Shown here: one piece after another, positions 10,635 through 21,918 of the stretch
Layout: each line of letters starts with the position of its first letter
Numbering within the stretch: the first letter of the stretch is position 1
Source: Gentiana macrophylla
Taxonomy: Eukaryota > Streptophyta > Magnoliopsida > Gentianales > Gentianaceae
DNA length: 64,000 bases
Reading direction: 5' to 3'
NCBI GenBank assembly: GCA_026214975.1
Contig: CM047810.1
Location: forward strand, 92,272,316 to 92,336,315
Position numbers and translations under genes: made by a program
The notes under the pieces: generated by a model
Told to the model about the DNA's origin: nothing
Databases searched by the model: none
Seen by the model: the letters and a program-made list of their open reading frames with translations, nothing else

Positions 10635-13600
10635 ATGGCGGAAAGAGTTGAAGTTCAAATCGAATCAAGCCAAAGTGTAAGAGGCTATGTTGTTGATGCA
10701 AATCAAACAGAGCTGGCCATCAATATAGGTCGAAGAATAAGAAGGTTTGCAGGACTGGAGAATATACTCAACATCAGATTAGAAACGATATCATACACCA
10801 ATGTTATTGATTTCTGGAAGAATATGGTTATAAAAGAAGGAACTGAAGCTTTCAAAACCACTGTGAATGGTGAGGAGCTTGTAATCTCCTCCAATCTGCT
10901 GAGACAAGTGTTTGGTTTTGAAGAAATTGTTGATGGTCCAGTCAATCCTGAAGCAATGGGATTGAACAAGATGGCATTCGTGGATCAGATTAAAATACAT
11001 CAAGACACAAAATCAGTTCCAAGCATCAACTGCAGGGATATTTGGCCTGAGTACAACCTGCTGAGCAAACTTATTGCTAAGAACATACTGGGGTTGGTTG
11101 GCAGTATGGATACTCTATCTGGACCCAAGATAGAGTTGATGATGATCATTTGCAGGAGTTTAAAGTTTGATTGGGCTGGTTATTTCATTCATTATATGAA
11201 GAAAGTAGCCAAGGAGGATAAATTAAAGAAGAGGAAATCAAAGGCATTACCCTAGGTTTGATGGTTCGCACTCACTGAATCATCCGGAGGTTAATGACCT
11301 TGAACCAGCTTGACATAAATCACCCAGATACAAAAGGAGATTGATTATGCAATTCTGGACTTGATGATGATGAAGAGATTCTTTGGAGAGGCTACCGATG
11401 ATGATAATGATGGAGACGATGATGATGTCGATGGTGAGCGAGTTCAAGCAGACTAAGAAGATTTCTATCAAACTCGCCGCACCAAAGAAAGTCTTTGGGA
11501 AAAGAAAGGGTGGAACTCCAAGGAAGATAACTGAAGTGTTAAAGCCTTCAAAGAAAACGAAAGGAAACAAGACAGATCGGCCGAGTCTCACGAGGGTCAA
11601 GTGGAAGCCATCGACCTGCGCTTGTGGCTTCAAGAAAACTGTTGGTGAAATTTTTAGAGAACAACAGAAGGAAGCTAGTAGAAAAAGAAAATTAACTAGA
11701 AAAGATGATGATGATGAACCCCTATCCAAGAGGATGAAGGAGATTGCCAAAAAGAAGAAATATGGCAAGGGGAAAGAGTTGAAAAACTTGGAAGCTCAAA
11801 GAGTCCAAGAGGAAGCATCAGTAGAAGTGGAAGAAGAGGTCATTGAGGGTGAGCCCTTAACTATTATTCCACCGCTTGTTGTCGTGACTCCTCAAATGAA
11901 GAAGTTATCAAGTCTACTGATGCTGAACAAGTTGTTATTGAGCAATCTGTAGAGGATGTACAAGCATCTCATCGACCTCGAGCTCTTTGCCAGAGTATTC
12001 ATCTGAAGAACCACAAAGAAACCACTCGAACTCGAACTCTGCTTGTGGTGGTTGAAGAGGTGATTGGAGACTTGGTTGAAGACCCTGCAAATTTGGCAAT
12101 AGTTCAGGGGGAAGAGCAGTCTGCTGCTAACCCTGCTGATGAGCATGTAAGTCAGGGGGAACCAAGTGTGATACAGATGGAAGTAGTAGGTACAAATGTA
12201 CAATCACAAAGAACTCGACTTTCAAACATCGTAGAAGAAACCATGAATTTGCTTGTTGGATCCTTTGGAGGTCAACAGTTCATGGAGTCGCCTCAGAGGT
12301 CTTTCATGCCCTTTGAAAGGCATGTGAAAAGAGCAAGAAAATGAAGAATTTGTGGATCCCAAACTTCAGCAAATTGCTGATTACTTCCAGTGGAAGTTTG
12401 GTTTCTACAAAAGACAAAAACCAGCTGCTCAACCAATGACAGATTTTGAAGAATGGGTTTTTGACAAGTTGGGAGTGGAAAACTTGCTGGATCTGATTGA
12501 TACAACCTTGCTGCAATCAAGACTGATGGATCTGTTTGATGAGCAACAGAAGGAGGAGGGTATCAAATTCAGAGATCCAAGAGATGGTCCTGATGATTCT
12601 TCTTCATCATCAGATAGTAGAGGAGATTTTCCCTCTGGACCTGGAGAATCAAGTGGGGCTGCACTAACACAAGTACCATCTGTACAGCAGTCCACTGATG
12701 CTGGTAGATCTGCTGAGGGTCAGCAGACTGGAGAAATGGATGAGGATCTACAAGATCTCACCATGGATGATCTAGAAGCACTAATCACTGAGGGAATTAC
12801 ATTTAGTGCTGGTAGGGTTGGTGATGAACCAAGCACATTTCATGTTGTAGAGCCTACCGCACAACCTGAAGATGTACAGAAATGTTGATTTGGATGTGGA
12901 AAAGACCATCGACTTCAAGTGAACTAAGCGCTAGTTCTCGAGGAATCCATTGAATATCAAAGTGGATTTGACTTTGAAGGGATTCTCACCAAAACTGCCA
13001 TGATTCTGACCAAGATTGGTCATGCAGAAGGTTTCCAAGTGGATAATGAAGCTATATTTAATCCACAGGAAATTGAAGAGGAGGTACAGTTGTTGCCAGA
13101 GTCTCAAACAAAGACTCGACAAAGGTTGAACAGAGGTGCACAGTCTTGAGTCTCAAACAAAGACTGGACAAAGGTTGGAACTGTAATTGGGTTTGGAGGA
13201 AACCCCTGTTGTTGATGAGGTCAGGTCAGTAGTGGAGACTCGCTGGAGCCAAGGCCATCAGAGGGAAGGATAGTCGCAGTCATTGTCAATGAGGATGAGC
13301 AATTTCTTGGACTATGACTACAGTGATGAAGAATTTCAAATTTTTGGAGAAGAAGAAGTTGCTGAAGAACCTGCACAAGATCCTATCCTTGAAGATGTTC
13401 TTGGTGCAATGGTTGAGGAAGGACCTCCCCCTGCTGGGAGAGATATGAGTAGAGCAATGGTCTTCAGCAGACAACAGGCACAATACAGAGTTGAGGAGCC
13501 TGCTGATGGATCTACTGATAGTAGAATGGCCAGTGGAGTGCCAGTTGAAGTACTAAATGAGTTGAGGACTGTAAGAAATGATATGCAACAGTTAAGGACT

Positions 13601-14567
13601 CAACTGGACAGACAAGAAAGAAGATTTGAAGAACTGATGGCTCTGGTAAATGAAAACAGACAATCTGCTGATACAGTTGCTTCAAACTTTGCATCTACTC
13701 AACATGCAATGAATGATTTGATACTAGATGTCAAGGGTATCAAAGTTGGAAATAAAGCCAAAGACAAGTCTCTAAAAGATCAACTTGTCTCTATACATGA
13801 GAAACTTGACAAGCTTGTCAAGCTCCCAAACTTGTCGAACTCGTCACGCACAACAACTCGCTATGCCCGATCCCAAACTCACCGAAAGGATCAACAGATG
13901 GAAGAGACCCCGCAATCAAGGATTACTTCACTTGATACTAGAACCGAACTATGGCAAAGTCAATTACACAGAGTGATAGTATCACAGAAGCTATTCATGG
14001 CCTCATCTCACGCTTTGTTGATGATGTCACTAAGGGGAAGAGGGCCAATCACCGCAAAGAAAGGAGGTCGCCAGACTCTTTGCACAGAAGAGATGGACTG
14101 ATGATACAAATGCTTTTAGGCAACCTGCACCTGGTAGATTGCAACTCACTGATGATCTCCTATCACAGTACAAGAAAGAGTTTCATAACAGAAGGAGACC
14201 TTATCGTGACATGGGATTTCATGAAGGTCTTAACTCTTTCTTGAGTTTGAAGTTTTGGGAGGCAAGGATTAAAGCTTTAAGAGCAAGTACCAGAGGTAGA
14301 AGAAGTAGCAAAGGTGAAAAGGTGCTGCCAATTACAAAAGCAAAGGATTCACTGAATGAATTTAAGGAGCTGTATATGAAGTTTGGCTTCAGGGTGAATC
14401 AGATCAATCTCATCTTGCCTGAAGCATGGAACTGGTGGAAACAAGTCAATCACTATATTGATTTTACACTAATTGAGAATGAATGGATGATTGAAATGAT
14501 AGAAGAGATCAGAGCCTATCAAGAGCAAGCTGAGAAGGCTAGACAAGAAAGAGAGAAGAGACAATAG
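10635..14567 (+). pseudogene. Extra Sirevirus coding region (env position), NLS-rich, coiled coil
   Basis: An almost continuous coding stretch of about 3.9 kb, broken by frameshifts into blocks at 10635-11255, 11383-11952, 12045-12344, 12352-12888, 13283-14101 and 14139-14567. The start ATG at 10635 has a good context (TTCAATGGCG). Block 1 is globular and resembles plant mobile-element proteins with no known activity. Block 2 has several basic clusters like nuclear localisation signals (GKRKGG, SRKRKLTRKDDDD, KRMKEIAKKKKYGKGK). The 12.6-kb part is acidic and Ser-rich. The 13.5-13.8 kb block has a long heptad-like coiled coil (VRNDMQQLRTQLDRQERRFEEL). No signal peptide or membrane helix is visible, so envelope function is unsupported. 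It could be a captured host gene. Confidence 0.65.
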
Positions 14568-14713
14568 ATCAGCTACTTATCACTGTTTATCTTTGCTGTA
14601 TCTAGTTGTAATAACTGTGAACAAATTTTTATAATGAGAATTGACTGAATTTGTTCTGTTTGTGTTTTTATCTTTTTGCTTTGCTGATTAGGTGAGGGTA
14701 GTGGCATCATCAC

Positions 14714-14728
14714 CAAAAAGGGGGAAAT
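14714..14728 (+). other. Polypurine tract of the Sirevirus-type Copia
   Basis: AAAAAGGGGGAAA sits immediately before the 3' LTR, as required for plus-strand DNA priming. Confidence 0.9.
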
Positions 14729-16435
14729 TGTTGGACTTATTTCTTAGTTTTGATGATGAGTGCCATACTAGCTGTTATAGTGCAAAGGCAAAAAGATATC
14801 TAGATAAAATGTATAGGTTTATTAAAGTTTGATTTATAAATAGGTTTGATCAAACAAGCATCAGTAAATGGTCGCCGATCGCTTATCGCCAGATCGGGTC
14901 AGTCGAGAGGGGTAGATAGGTCAAGAGATCGGTCTGCAACTCCGTCAAGATCAAGATCAAGGCCGAGGGTTCAAACTCGTGAAATGAAGGCTAAGGGATC
15001 AAACTTAGTATTTAATGTCAAGGATATGGAATCAGAATTTAGGCAAGTCTGTGATGACCTAAACTGATTACATATACCTTGTGTAGAAGGTCTAAGTTCC
15101 ACAAATTGGATGATGTTTGGAACTTGGTTATAATTAAAATGATGTAATCTAACTTCTCAAACAAAAGTTAGATAAAAGGAATCAGCTACATTATATTTTA
15201 CAGACAAAAATATGATGTTCAGCAGACTGATTGATTTCACAGCAGACTGATGAAACTGGCCGATATATATACCTCGATTAATTCAAGATTATTTGAAAGT
15301 TACATGGATAAGAACAGCCAACTACCCGACTTATCAAGCAAATCAAAGGTCGAGATTAAAAAGACGTTGGGATGATCCATATTTTTATCCATTGGATACA
15401 AGTCAAAGGGTGGACAGATCGCGATGCCTTTGTCAAAAAGTAATCCGACGATTGTCGACCCTATGAATAGTGATGAATGCGGTGAGGATGGGACAAATAC
15501 AAGAAACGGTCACATTTGAATTTCAAATTCAAGTCACATGCATTCCTACCTATAAATAGAGGACTTTCAACTCAAGAAGAAGATGATGAATTTTGGAATA
15601 AACTTCAAGTGATAACACTGAAATAAAAACACACCTGCTTGAACTTGTCGAGCTTAAGGTTTGCTTGATCGAGTTATTTTCTTCAAGTGCATTCTGTGTT
15701 CAATTTGCATCAAGCATACACACTTGAAGACCGCAAGTCATTGATTACATCATCCTAATCAGCTGCCGCAATTGAATCATTTATTTGATTCATTCTTTAT
15801 TTTATAAAGAGCCTGGCCAAGACAGTGAAGCATCTGTTAGTGTGAAAGACTGTTGATTTGTGGTGGAGTGGTGAAGAGGCAATACTACCCTTCAAGGACC
15901 AAGTGGAAGACTCAGGAGCAAGCAATCCTACCTGCTCCCTGGCGATTTGTGAAGCCATAGTTATTGGTGAAGGACAAGCAACCTAGGATTCTTTGTAATG
16001 ATAACTCAAAGATCACTAGTGAATTTCCTCCAACATCACAGGAGAAGAGTGGACGTCTGTGATTACATCACCTGGAACCACTATAAAATCTCTCTACTTA
16101 CTTATCGATGCATTTACTTTCTGCACTTTATTATTATTCACATCAACCTGCTGAATCTAGAAACTGAAATCACACACACACACTACTGAGTATCTAATAC
16201 TTAGTAACATATTTAACAACAAGTAACAAGGCTTAATTTTGACATTATTCCGCTGCACAAATTCAGCAAATCGAATCTGTCGATGACTCATGTTTATCAG
16301 AAAGCTATCGAGGTCTCAAAGCAGACTCATCAAGTATCGCAGTCTTTGAAGTTGCAATTTGTTAACTCCAAAGTTTTAAGTGTTAAGTTTATTCCCCCCT
16401 CTAAACTTAACTAAAGCCTTTTCAAGGGACCAACA
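14729..16435 (+). repeat. 3' LTR of the Sirevirus-type Copia
   Basis: 1707 bp, from TGTTGGACTTATTTC to GGGACCAACA, followed by the target copy TGAAGG. The TATA box TATAAATAG is at about 15551. It matches the 5' LTR throughout. A short apparent frame in it is part of the LTR and is not a gene. Confidence 0.95.
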
Positions 16436-16590
16436 TGAAGGAATAGATAGATGATAGAGACCATTCCTAACTTTACCTTCCAGAAGGACCTTCCCTGTGA
16501 TTTTGTCCTTAACAAAACAAGAGCCAGAGTGAAACTCAATATAGCATAAGTTATCATGAGTGAGCTTAGAGACGGAGACAAGATTTTTAG

Positions 16591-18087
16591 TTATTTCAGG
16601 GACATGTAAAATGTGTTTGAGTTCAATTGTGAATGAGGTGTACTAAGAGTGGTATGGCCAGTATTAGCAATAAACAAATGCTTACCATTCCCTATAGTAA
16701 GGGCATCTGATCCTTCATAGGCAGAGTTGATGTGCAGGTTGTTGAGGTCTGAGGTCACATGGATGGTTGCTCCACTGTCTGCATACCAACTGAGATCACC
16801 TACAGTATCAGGTGAGGCTAAATAAGCTACATTCCTCTGGGTTCCATCTTCACTAGAGGGATTCACATTTGAGTCAAACCTGTGCCAACACTTTGCAGTA
16901 ATATGTCCTACTTTACTACAGATTTGACAAGTAGGCTTGGGACCATTTGAATTCAAAGAATTTGGGGCAGGAGAGCTCCCTGACCTACCTCCCCTGCCTC
17001 TTCCTCTACCAGAATTTCTTCCTCTACCTCTGTTGGAATCTTGATGGCCTCCTCTGTTGTTTCCATAACCACCTCTTCCAGTACCAGCACCTCTATTTGT
17101 AGCAATATGTGTTGAATGCCCAAATTCTGAACCAGCAGAAGGATTAAAGCGTGCAATAAGATGCTCATGTGTAAGAAGTTGAGCTTGTACCTCTTGCCAT
17201 GGTAGGGATCCCATACGAGATGTAATATTTACGATGACTGACTCATAGTCCTTGCCAAGTCCACCCAGTGCAGCAAGGATGAGTTCTGATTTGCTTATAG
17301 GATAACCTGCTGCAGCGAGTCCATCAGAGTAGGATTTCATTTGAGCGAGGTAATCCATCATAGACTTGTTCCCCTTCTCTGTTCTTGTTAATGCAGTCTT
17401 CAATTGTAACATCTTGGCTTCAGATTGGCTGTTGAAGAGAGACTCGAGAGTAAACCAGACTTCTCGAGCAGAATTGCACCAAAATGACTTCAGGAAGGGC
17501 TTGTTCAGTCATTTGACTCATGAGCCACCCCATGAGCAAATTATCTATGGTGGTCCAAATCTCAAAGGCTGGATTCTTGACTGGAGTAGGCATGAAGAAG
17601 GGACCACTGGTGGTGGTGAACACAAACTCTGGTGGTGGAGGTGCAGTGCCCAGAATGTACCCATCAAGGTGATGACCTCGGATGATGGGAAGAACCGTTG
17701 ATTTCCATTAGAGAAAATTGTTGCGATCAAGTTTCACAGAACAGGTTTGAGGAAGATGACCTCCAAACGGCGCTAGGTTAACGGCTGTGCTCCCAGGAGA
17801 CACAGGTATAGCAGATCCTGAACGAGGTAAAACTGGGACATCAAGCAACCCTCCTGAGGAAAAGATCGAACCAGGAACATAGGGTTGTGAAGGAAATCCG
17901 GTGGCAAACGGGATAAAGGAGAACGATGAAGTGAAATTTGAGAAGGCGGCATTAAGTCCAACAGAGACAGAGGACTGTGAGGTAACAACGAGATTTTCTT
18001 CTTGTGTGGTGTCAATGGAGATTCACCAGAGTTTGGAGGATCAGAGGAGACCGGTGGTGTTCCGGCTCCGGTAGTGGCGGTGGCCAT
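16591..18087 (-). pseudogene. Outer Copia gag and protease (two or more frame breaks)
   Basis: The likely start is the ATG at 18087 (MATATTGAGTPPVSS), just after the primer site. Gag continues in other frames at 17420-17730 and then in a long open frame from 17412 to 16591. That frame holds KSMMDYLAQMKSYSDGLAAAG (gag helices), an Arg/Gly-rich RGRGRGGRSG tract, the CCHC knuckle CQICSKVGHITAKC near 16900, and the protease motif WYADSGATIHVTSDL near 16760. The 273-residue frame is the best-preserved piece of this element. Confidence 0.9.
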
Positions 18088-18092
18088 CAAAG

Positions 18093-18106
18093 CGGCTCTG
18101 ATACCA
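18093..18106 (-). other. Primer binding site of the outer Copia
   Basis: On the minus strand TGGTATCAGAGCCGC follows the LTR. It matches the standard plant Copia site for initiator Met tRNA. Confidence 0.9.
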
Positions 18107-18108
18107 AC

Positions 18109-18302
18109 TTAATAAAAGATAGTTCAGATTAATTCCATTACACAAAGTTCTGGTACATATTACCCTAATGCTTACTCTAATGCTAAGGCCCAATAGCACA
18201 ATAACAGGCCCATGACTTGGTTACCAAGATACTTCATCTAAGGGGGTAGAAGGGTAATATTACAATTAATATAAGACTCATATTATACTTTAACACACAA
18301 CA
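18109..18302 (-). repeat. 5' LTR of the outer Copia (~194 bp)
   Basis: Lies between the primer site and the outer end ACACACAACA (minus strand TGTTGTGTGT). The partner LTR is off the left edge, so the inner border and the target duplication could not be checked. Confidence 0.65.
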
Positions 18303-18892
18303 TTGAGTATACAAAAGGGGGGGCCCCTCGTTCAGGGGTCTGCGTCCACCCCCGCCGTACACCGCATGTGAGTGGTTGTGCTAGTCAATTTGGTGCTTTT
18401 GGTGTACTGATCCATATTTCTTTTTCTTTTCAGTCACATTTGTGTCTCTTTAGTTAAGCAAAGAGTTGTTTTTTAGGTTCCCTGTCTGAGCTTCTCTTCC
18501 AAATATCCTAGGACTTTTCCATTATTTGCTGCTCACACGCCTTATTCGACTATTTGTTTGATTTTGTTCGATTGTTGTTTGTGTTTCTAGTGATTTTTAT
18601 TTTATTTTATTTTAGTTTTTATGTCTTCTGGTTCACCCTCGTTTAGCTCACGAGCTCGTTCGTTTGTGAAACGAACAAAAAAATTGTTCGAACTCGGCTC
18701 ATTTCAAAGATGAAATGTTCGAGCTCATGTTAGAGCTCGGCTTGTTAAACATATTGTTGTCTTTCAACTCAAGTATGGCTCGATTTCGGTTCATTAAGCT
18801 ATAAAATATAAAATGTAAATGCAAATATAACAAGTTACAGATTAATATTACATATATCACGCTACAATAATCATTATAAAAATATATCTATC
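18303..18892. repeat. Intergenic stretch with TTCG/GAGC-rich dispersed repeat
   Basis: No gene is seen. A G/C run lies near 18317-18355. From about 18640 to 18795 there are many short GTTCG, GAGCTCG and GGCTCG words in both orientations. The same kind of sequence occurs at 32895-33085, so this is a dispersed low-complexity repeat of plant genomes. Confidence 0.6.
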
Positions 18893-19115
18893 CAGTGGCG
18901 GATCCAGAATTTTTTTTCAGTGATGTCACCTGACCGTAAAACTATATTTTTTATTCAAAAATTTGTTACAGTGGAGTCACCGGAGCCTAAAGCTACATTT
19001 TTTACCAACAAAATGACATTTTTAACACCAAAACTACATTATTTTAATAGTAAAAAAATTCTCCGGATCTTAGTGGGGTCACGTGACCCCACCCTGATAC
19101 GCATGCATACGCCCC
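18893..19115. repeat. Dispersed repeat beginning GGCGGATCCAG
   Basis: Starts CAGTGGCGGATCCAG and ends with GGTCACGTGACCCC...ACGCCCCTG, a pattern I associate with a common short repeat in dicot genomes. A palindrome GGTCACGTGACC lies at about 19076. The family (SINE or MITE) is not resolved. Confidence 0.45.
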
Positions 19116-20071
19116 TGTATCTAACTAATATATATATAGGAGTAGAAAATAGTGAAGGTGTCAGGCTAAGGATTTTTCACGCAAGTTTGGGCTATGCTTT
19201 AAAACCGGCCTGTGAATAATTTGTAATCAAGTTTTAAAGGGCCGAGTCAGGCACGTTGCAACCGAAATATAAAACCCCAAAAACAAACTTATGAATAGAT
19301 AAACAAGATTTACTCAAATAGATAGACACACATCAGAGAGCCCTAAATCGTAATCGCGCATCTACACGTGGCAAATGCGGCTGTGAACAGTTGTCTTAAT
19401 TTAGGATAACGGTTCTACAGACGTCGACACATAGCCAACCGTGTGAACGGAATGGAGTTGAACGGAGACAAAGCTAGGCAAGCAGCTCAAAATTCTATCT
19501 CTACCTAATATATATACACCGTACGCGATTCTCCCTGGGTGTGTTGCTTTCGTCTACCTATTTGGATGTAAGAACAGTTTGTATATGCTTTAGATTAAAA
19601 GGCTTGCTAAGGTTTTCCTACATCTATTGCCCAAAATTCTGAATTCTTTCCCCCGGTTTGTATTGCATTAGTTGGTTTAATTTGTCTAGCCTTATAGCTG
19701 CGATTTTTTAAAATTATTTTGGTTTCCGATCTTTATTAGGTTCTTACTGCTTATCCCCTTTGTTTTTAGCTGTTTAATAATATGCTTTTTAAATTATAGT
19801 ATAATATTCTTTTGCAAATGATTAAAAATAACCCAGAATATTGTGTTATTTACTTGAATGAGCAGCAATAGCATTGGACTGTTAACTAACTGCGGCAATA
19901 GTACTTTCGGTTTTGCAGGTAAAATTTCCAATCCATTTCCAAGCTACGATGACTATATGTACATCCAAGCACCATTCACTTCAGATATCTAAGTAACCTT
20001 AACATAGGTCGCCTTGCTTAAAATAGGTTATCTTTCCCTTATTTACAATCAGTTACTCTTCTGTTATAATT
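19116..20071. other. Intergenic, no gene recognised
   Basis: AT-rich sequence with a TATA-like TATATATACACC near 19508, a CACGTGG element near 19365 and a long stretch without coding signature. It could include a promoter, but no transcript or open frame supports that. Confidence 0.4.
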
Positions 20072-20700
20072 GTGAGAATTGTGAGCTTATATAGAATGAG
20101 AACAAAAACAGCAGCGAGACCGAGACCTGGAGTAGGTCTGATAGATGATACATGCCCCCTTGCTGTTACATGTCAATCTAGACAGCCAGTAGGCCGCTTT
20201 TTAACATTAATCGTAACAACCTTAAAAGACCTCCCGAGCCTTAGGCCAACTTCAAGCACCTTGGAAATTGGAACTTCCGTGATTTAAAACTCGAAAAGCA
20301 ATATTCCAGAAGAAAGAAATTCTAAAATTGAACAAGAAACAAAACTGATAGGAAAACGAACTTTAGCAATTGAGAAATGGAAAAAGAAAACGCTCCAAAA
20401 AACTACCTTCCAACAATGAACGCCAAATAAACCTATCCATGTTGTCGACTATTCCCCGTACACTTCAATCAACCATATGCCATTCTATGGAAAACAATGT
20501 ATGTTCTGTTATAAAGAAGAAAAATTGCAAGAAAGGTAGAGAAATGCTTTTATCTGTTGGCGAAAAGACAGATATTCTACCAAGGCAAGTTGACTGCCAA
20601 TTTTGTCATGCAAAAAAGTTTGTCCTTGAAACTTCTTACTTCTGTTGTGCAAATGGAGCTATAACCCTCCCTGCCAATGATATGCCTATACATTAAAAGA
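20072..20700 (+). pseudogene. Helitron replicase N-terminal fragment
   Basis: The frame 20370-20696 ends with CQFCHAKKF, then CCANGAITLPAND. This is the Cys-rich pattern (CxxC ... CC ... G ... LP) found near the N terminus of plant Helitron Rep-helicase proteins, just before the Helitron-like N domain. The preceding frame 20072-20287 may be an upstream piece. The Rep and helicase domains themselves are absent, so this is a short relic or a transduplicated piece. The family assignment rests on that motif alone. Confidence 0.5.
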
Positions 20701-21071
20701 CCTACCCACCTCAAATACCGAAGAATAAAAAAAATTTAAGACTTACATACGCACTTAGAACAACCACCTTGTAATTACATCTCTAGGTGTCAAGTATGAT
20801 AAAGAACTATGCAAAAGAAATAAAATGTATTTATACATTTAGAATTCAATGACAAATGTACCACTTCATCAACGATCTAATAGGAGACAATGCTACATCA
20901 TCCAACCTCCAATTTTACTTTCATGATAATTGAGTATGTGGTAACTAAAAAAATTAGTCTATTGTGTCGACTTTTAACCGCACTATTTAAGCTCATTGTT
21001 ATAAATACCTTTTTGTGACTCTTTAATATAACATGTCACAAAAAAGCCTGAAATATCTATAAAAAATAATA
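20701..21071. other. Intergenic AT-rich, nothing recognised
   Basis: No open frame or repeat signature seen between the Helitron-like relic and the Stowaway MITE. Confidence 0.5.
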
Positions 21072-21335
21072 CTCCCTCTTTCTTTTCAATTTATCTGAGG
21101 CAGTTGTCAAAATCTTTTGTTTCATTTTATCTGAGGCAGTTATATTTCCAATGTAACATTAATGGTATTTTTTCTTACTCTACCTTTATTTATTGCAATA
21201 TGATAGATAAAAAAGAATATCATATTAATTATATTCAAAGACTTTTTAGTCATTTCATTTTAAAATCAATACATTAACTCATTTAGATAATATGCGTGAT
21301 TTTGACGAGCCTCAGATAATTTGAAATGGAGGGAG
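21072..21335. mobile_element. Stowaway MITE (Tc1/mariner derivative)
   Basis: About 264 bp, with terminal inverted repeats starting CTCCCTC and ending GAGGGAG, an internal TCTGAGGC / GCCTCAGATA pair near the ends, AT-rich middle, and TA on both sides (21070-21071 and 21336-21337). This is the classic Stowaway structure. It has no coding capacity. Confidence 0.92.
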
Positions 21336-21540
21336 TAATATTGTTTTTCATTCGAGACTCACGAAAATTTTCGTGGATAAAAGGAAAATGTCTCTTGCTT
21401 CAGGAGTCAGAAAACCGTTGCATAAAGTTTTTATTTTTTATTTACATCTAATAAAATGAAATTAAAAAACGGTTAATTGTCTGACAAAAACGAGAAAAAA
21501 AAAAAAAATTATTTTCCTTAGAACTTACTTCGATTATTCA

Positions 21541-21918
21541 TTCGCATTTACTCGCATCGGAGAGATTTGGGGATTCGGAGGGGCGGGGTTCCATGTTCCG
21601 GCGAAGAGCCGTCGATTGACCTTTGAGAGGGCGGCCGCTTGAGATCCGATCTTGCATCGTTTACCGGCAAGGAGGGCGCCGCCGATCTCTTCCGTGAGTT
21701 ATTCTACAATGGCGGCAAGTCTCAAGTTCCAATTTTCGCTGAACCCTAGGCCTTACTATTTGTCTCAAAGTTAGGAATCGAATTGAATTTTGGTGCTTTT
21801 ATCTCATGATTTGGAAATTTTTTGGTTCGTTTTCCCTAATGCTAAAAGAATGAAGAAAAATTAAAGCACAAAATATTTTCTGTTGGCGATCTAGGATTTA
21901 AGAATTTGATATCCCTCA
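21541..21918 (+). other. GC-rich stretch, possible 5' end of a gene disrupted by Athila
   Basis: GC content rises sharply compared with its surroundings. Short open stretches occur (for example TGKEGAADLFRELFYNGGK near 21663-21720, and an ATG at 21709 opening MAASLKFQFSLNPR). The stretch is cut at 21918 by the Athila insertion. This may be a promoter/5' UTR and first exon, but the rest of a gene was not recognised after the insertion at 32632. Confidence 0.3.

Larger units (their letters stand above)
2711..16435 (+). mobile_element. Nested Sirevirus/Maximus-type Copia with extra 3' coding region
   Basis: A complete 13.7-kb LTR retrotransposon inserted in the outer Copia. The LTRs start TGTTGG and end CCAACA. 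TGAAGG stands on both sides (2705-2710 and 16436-16441), giving a 5-6 bp target duplication. Order on the plus strand: LTR, degenerate Met-tRNA primer site, gag, protease, integrase, RT, RNase H, about 4 kb of further coding sequence, polypurine tract, LTR. Large size, long LTRs, the RT motif [19 protein letters not shown] and a coding region after RNase H are the hallmarks of the Sirevirus (SIRE/Maximus) lineage. All frames are interrupted. Confidence 0.93.
16442..18302 (-). mobile_element. Outer Copia retrotransposon, 5' part (LTR, gag, protease)
   Basis: The continuation of the element at 1-2710, displaced by the nested Sirevirus-type insertion. On the minus strand it runs LTR (18302-18109), primer site, gag, zinc knuckle and protease. 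Read across the insertion point, the protease/pre-integrase part continues into the integrase on the other side. Confidence 0.92.

Noticed and set aside
11280..11768. 162-codon minus-strand frame with hydrophobic stretches
   Set aside because: It is the antisense of the Lys-rich coding block of the Sirevirus-type element; the hydrophobic look results from reading AAG/AAA codons backwards.
10635..14567. Extra coding region called a retroviral-type envelope
   Set aside because: No signal peptide, membrane helix or cleavage site seen; only its position suggests env.
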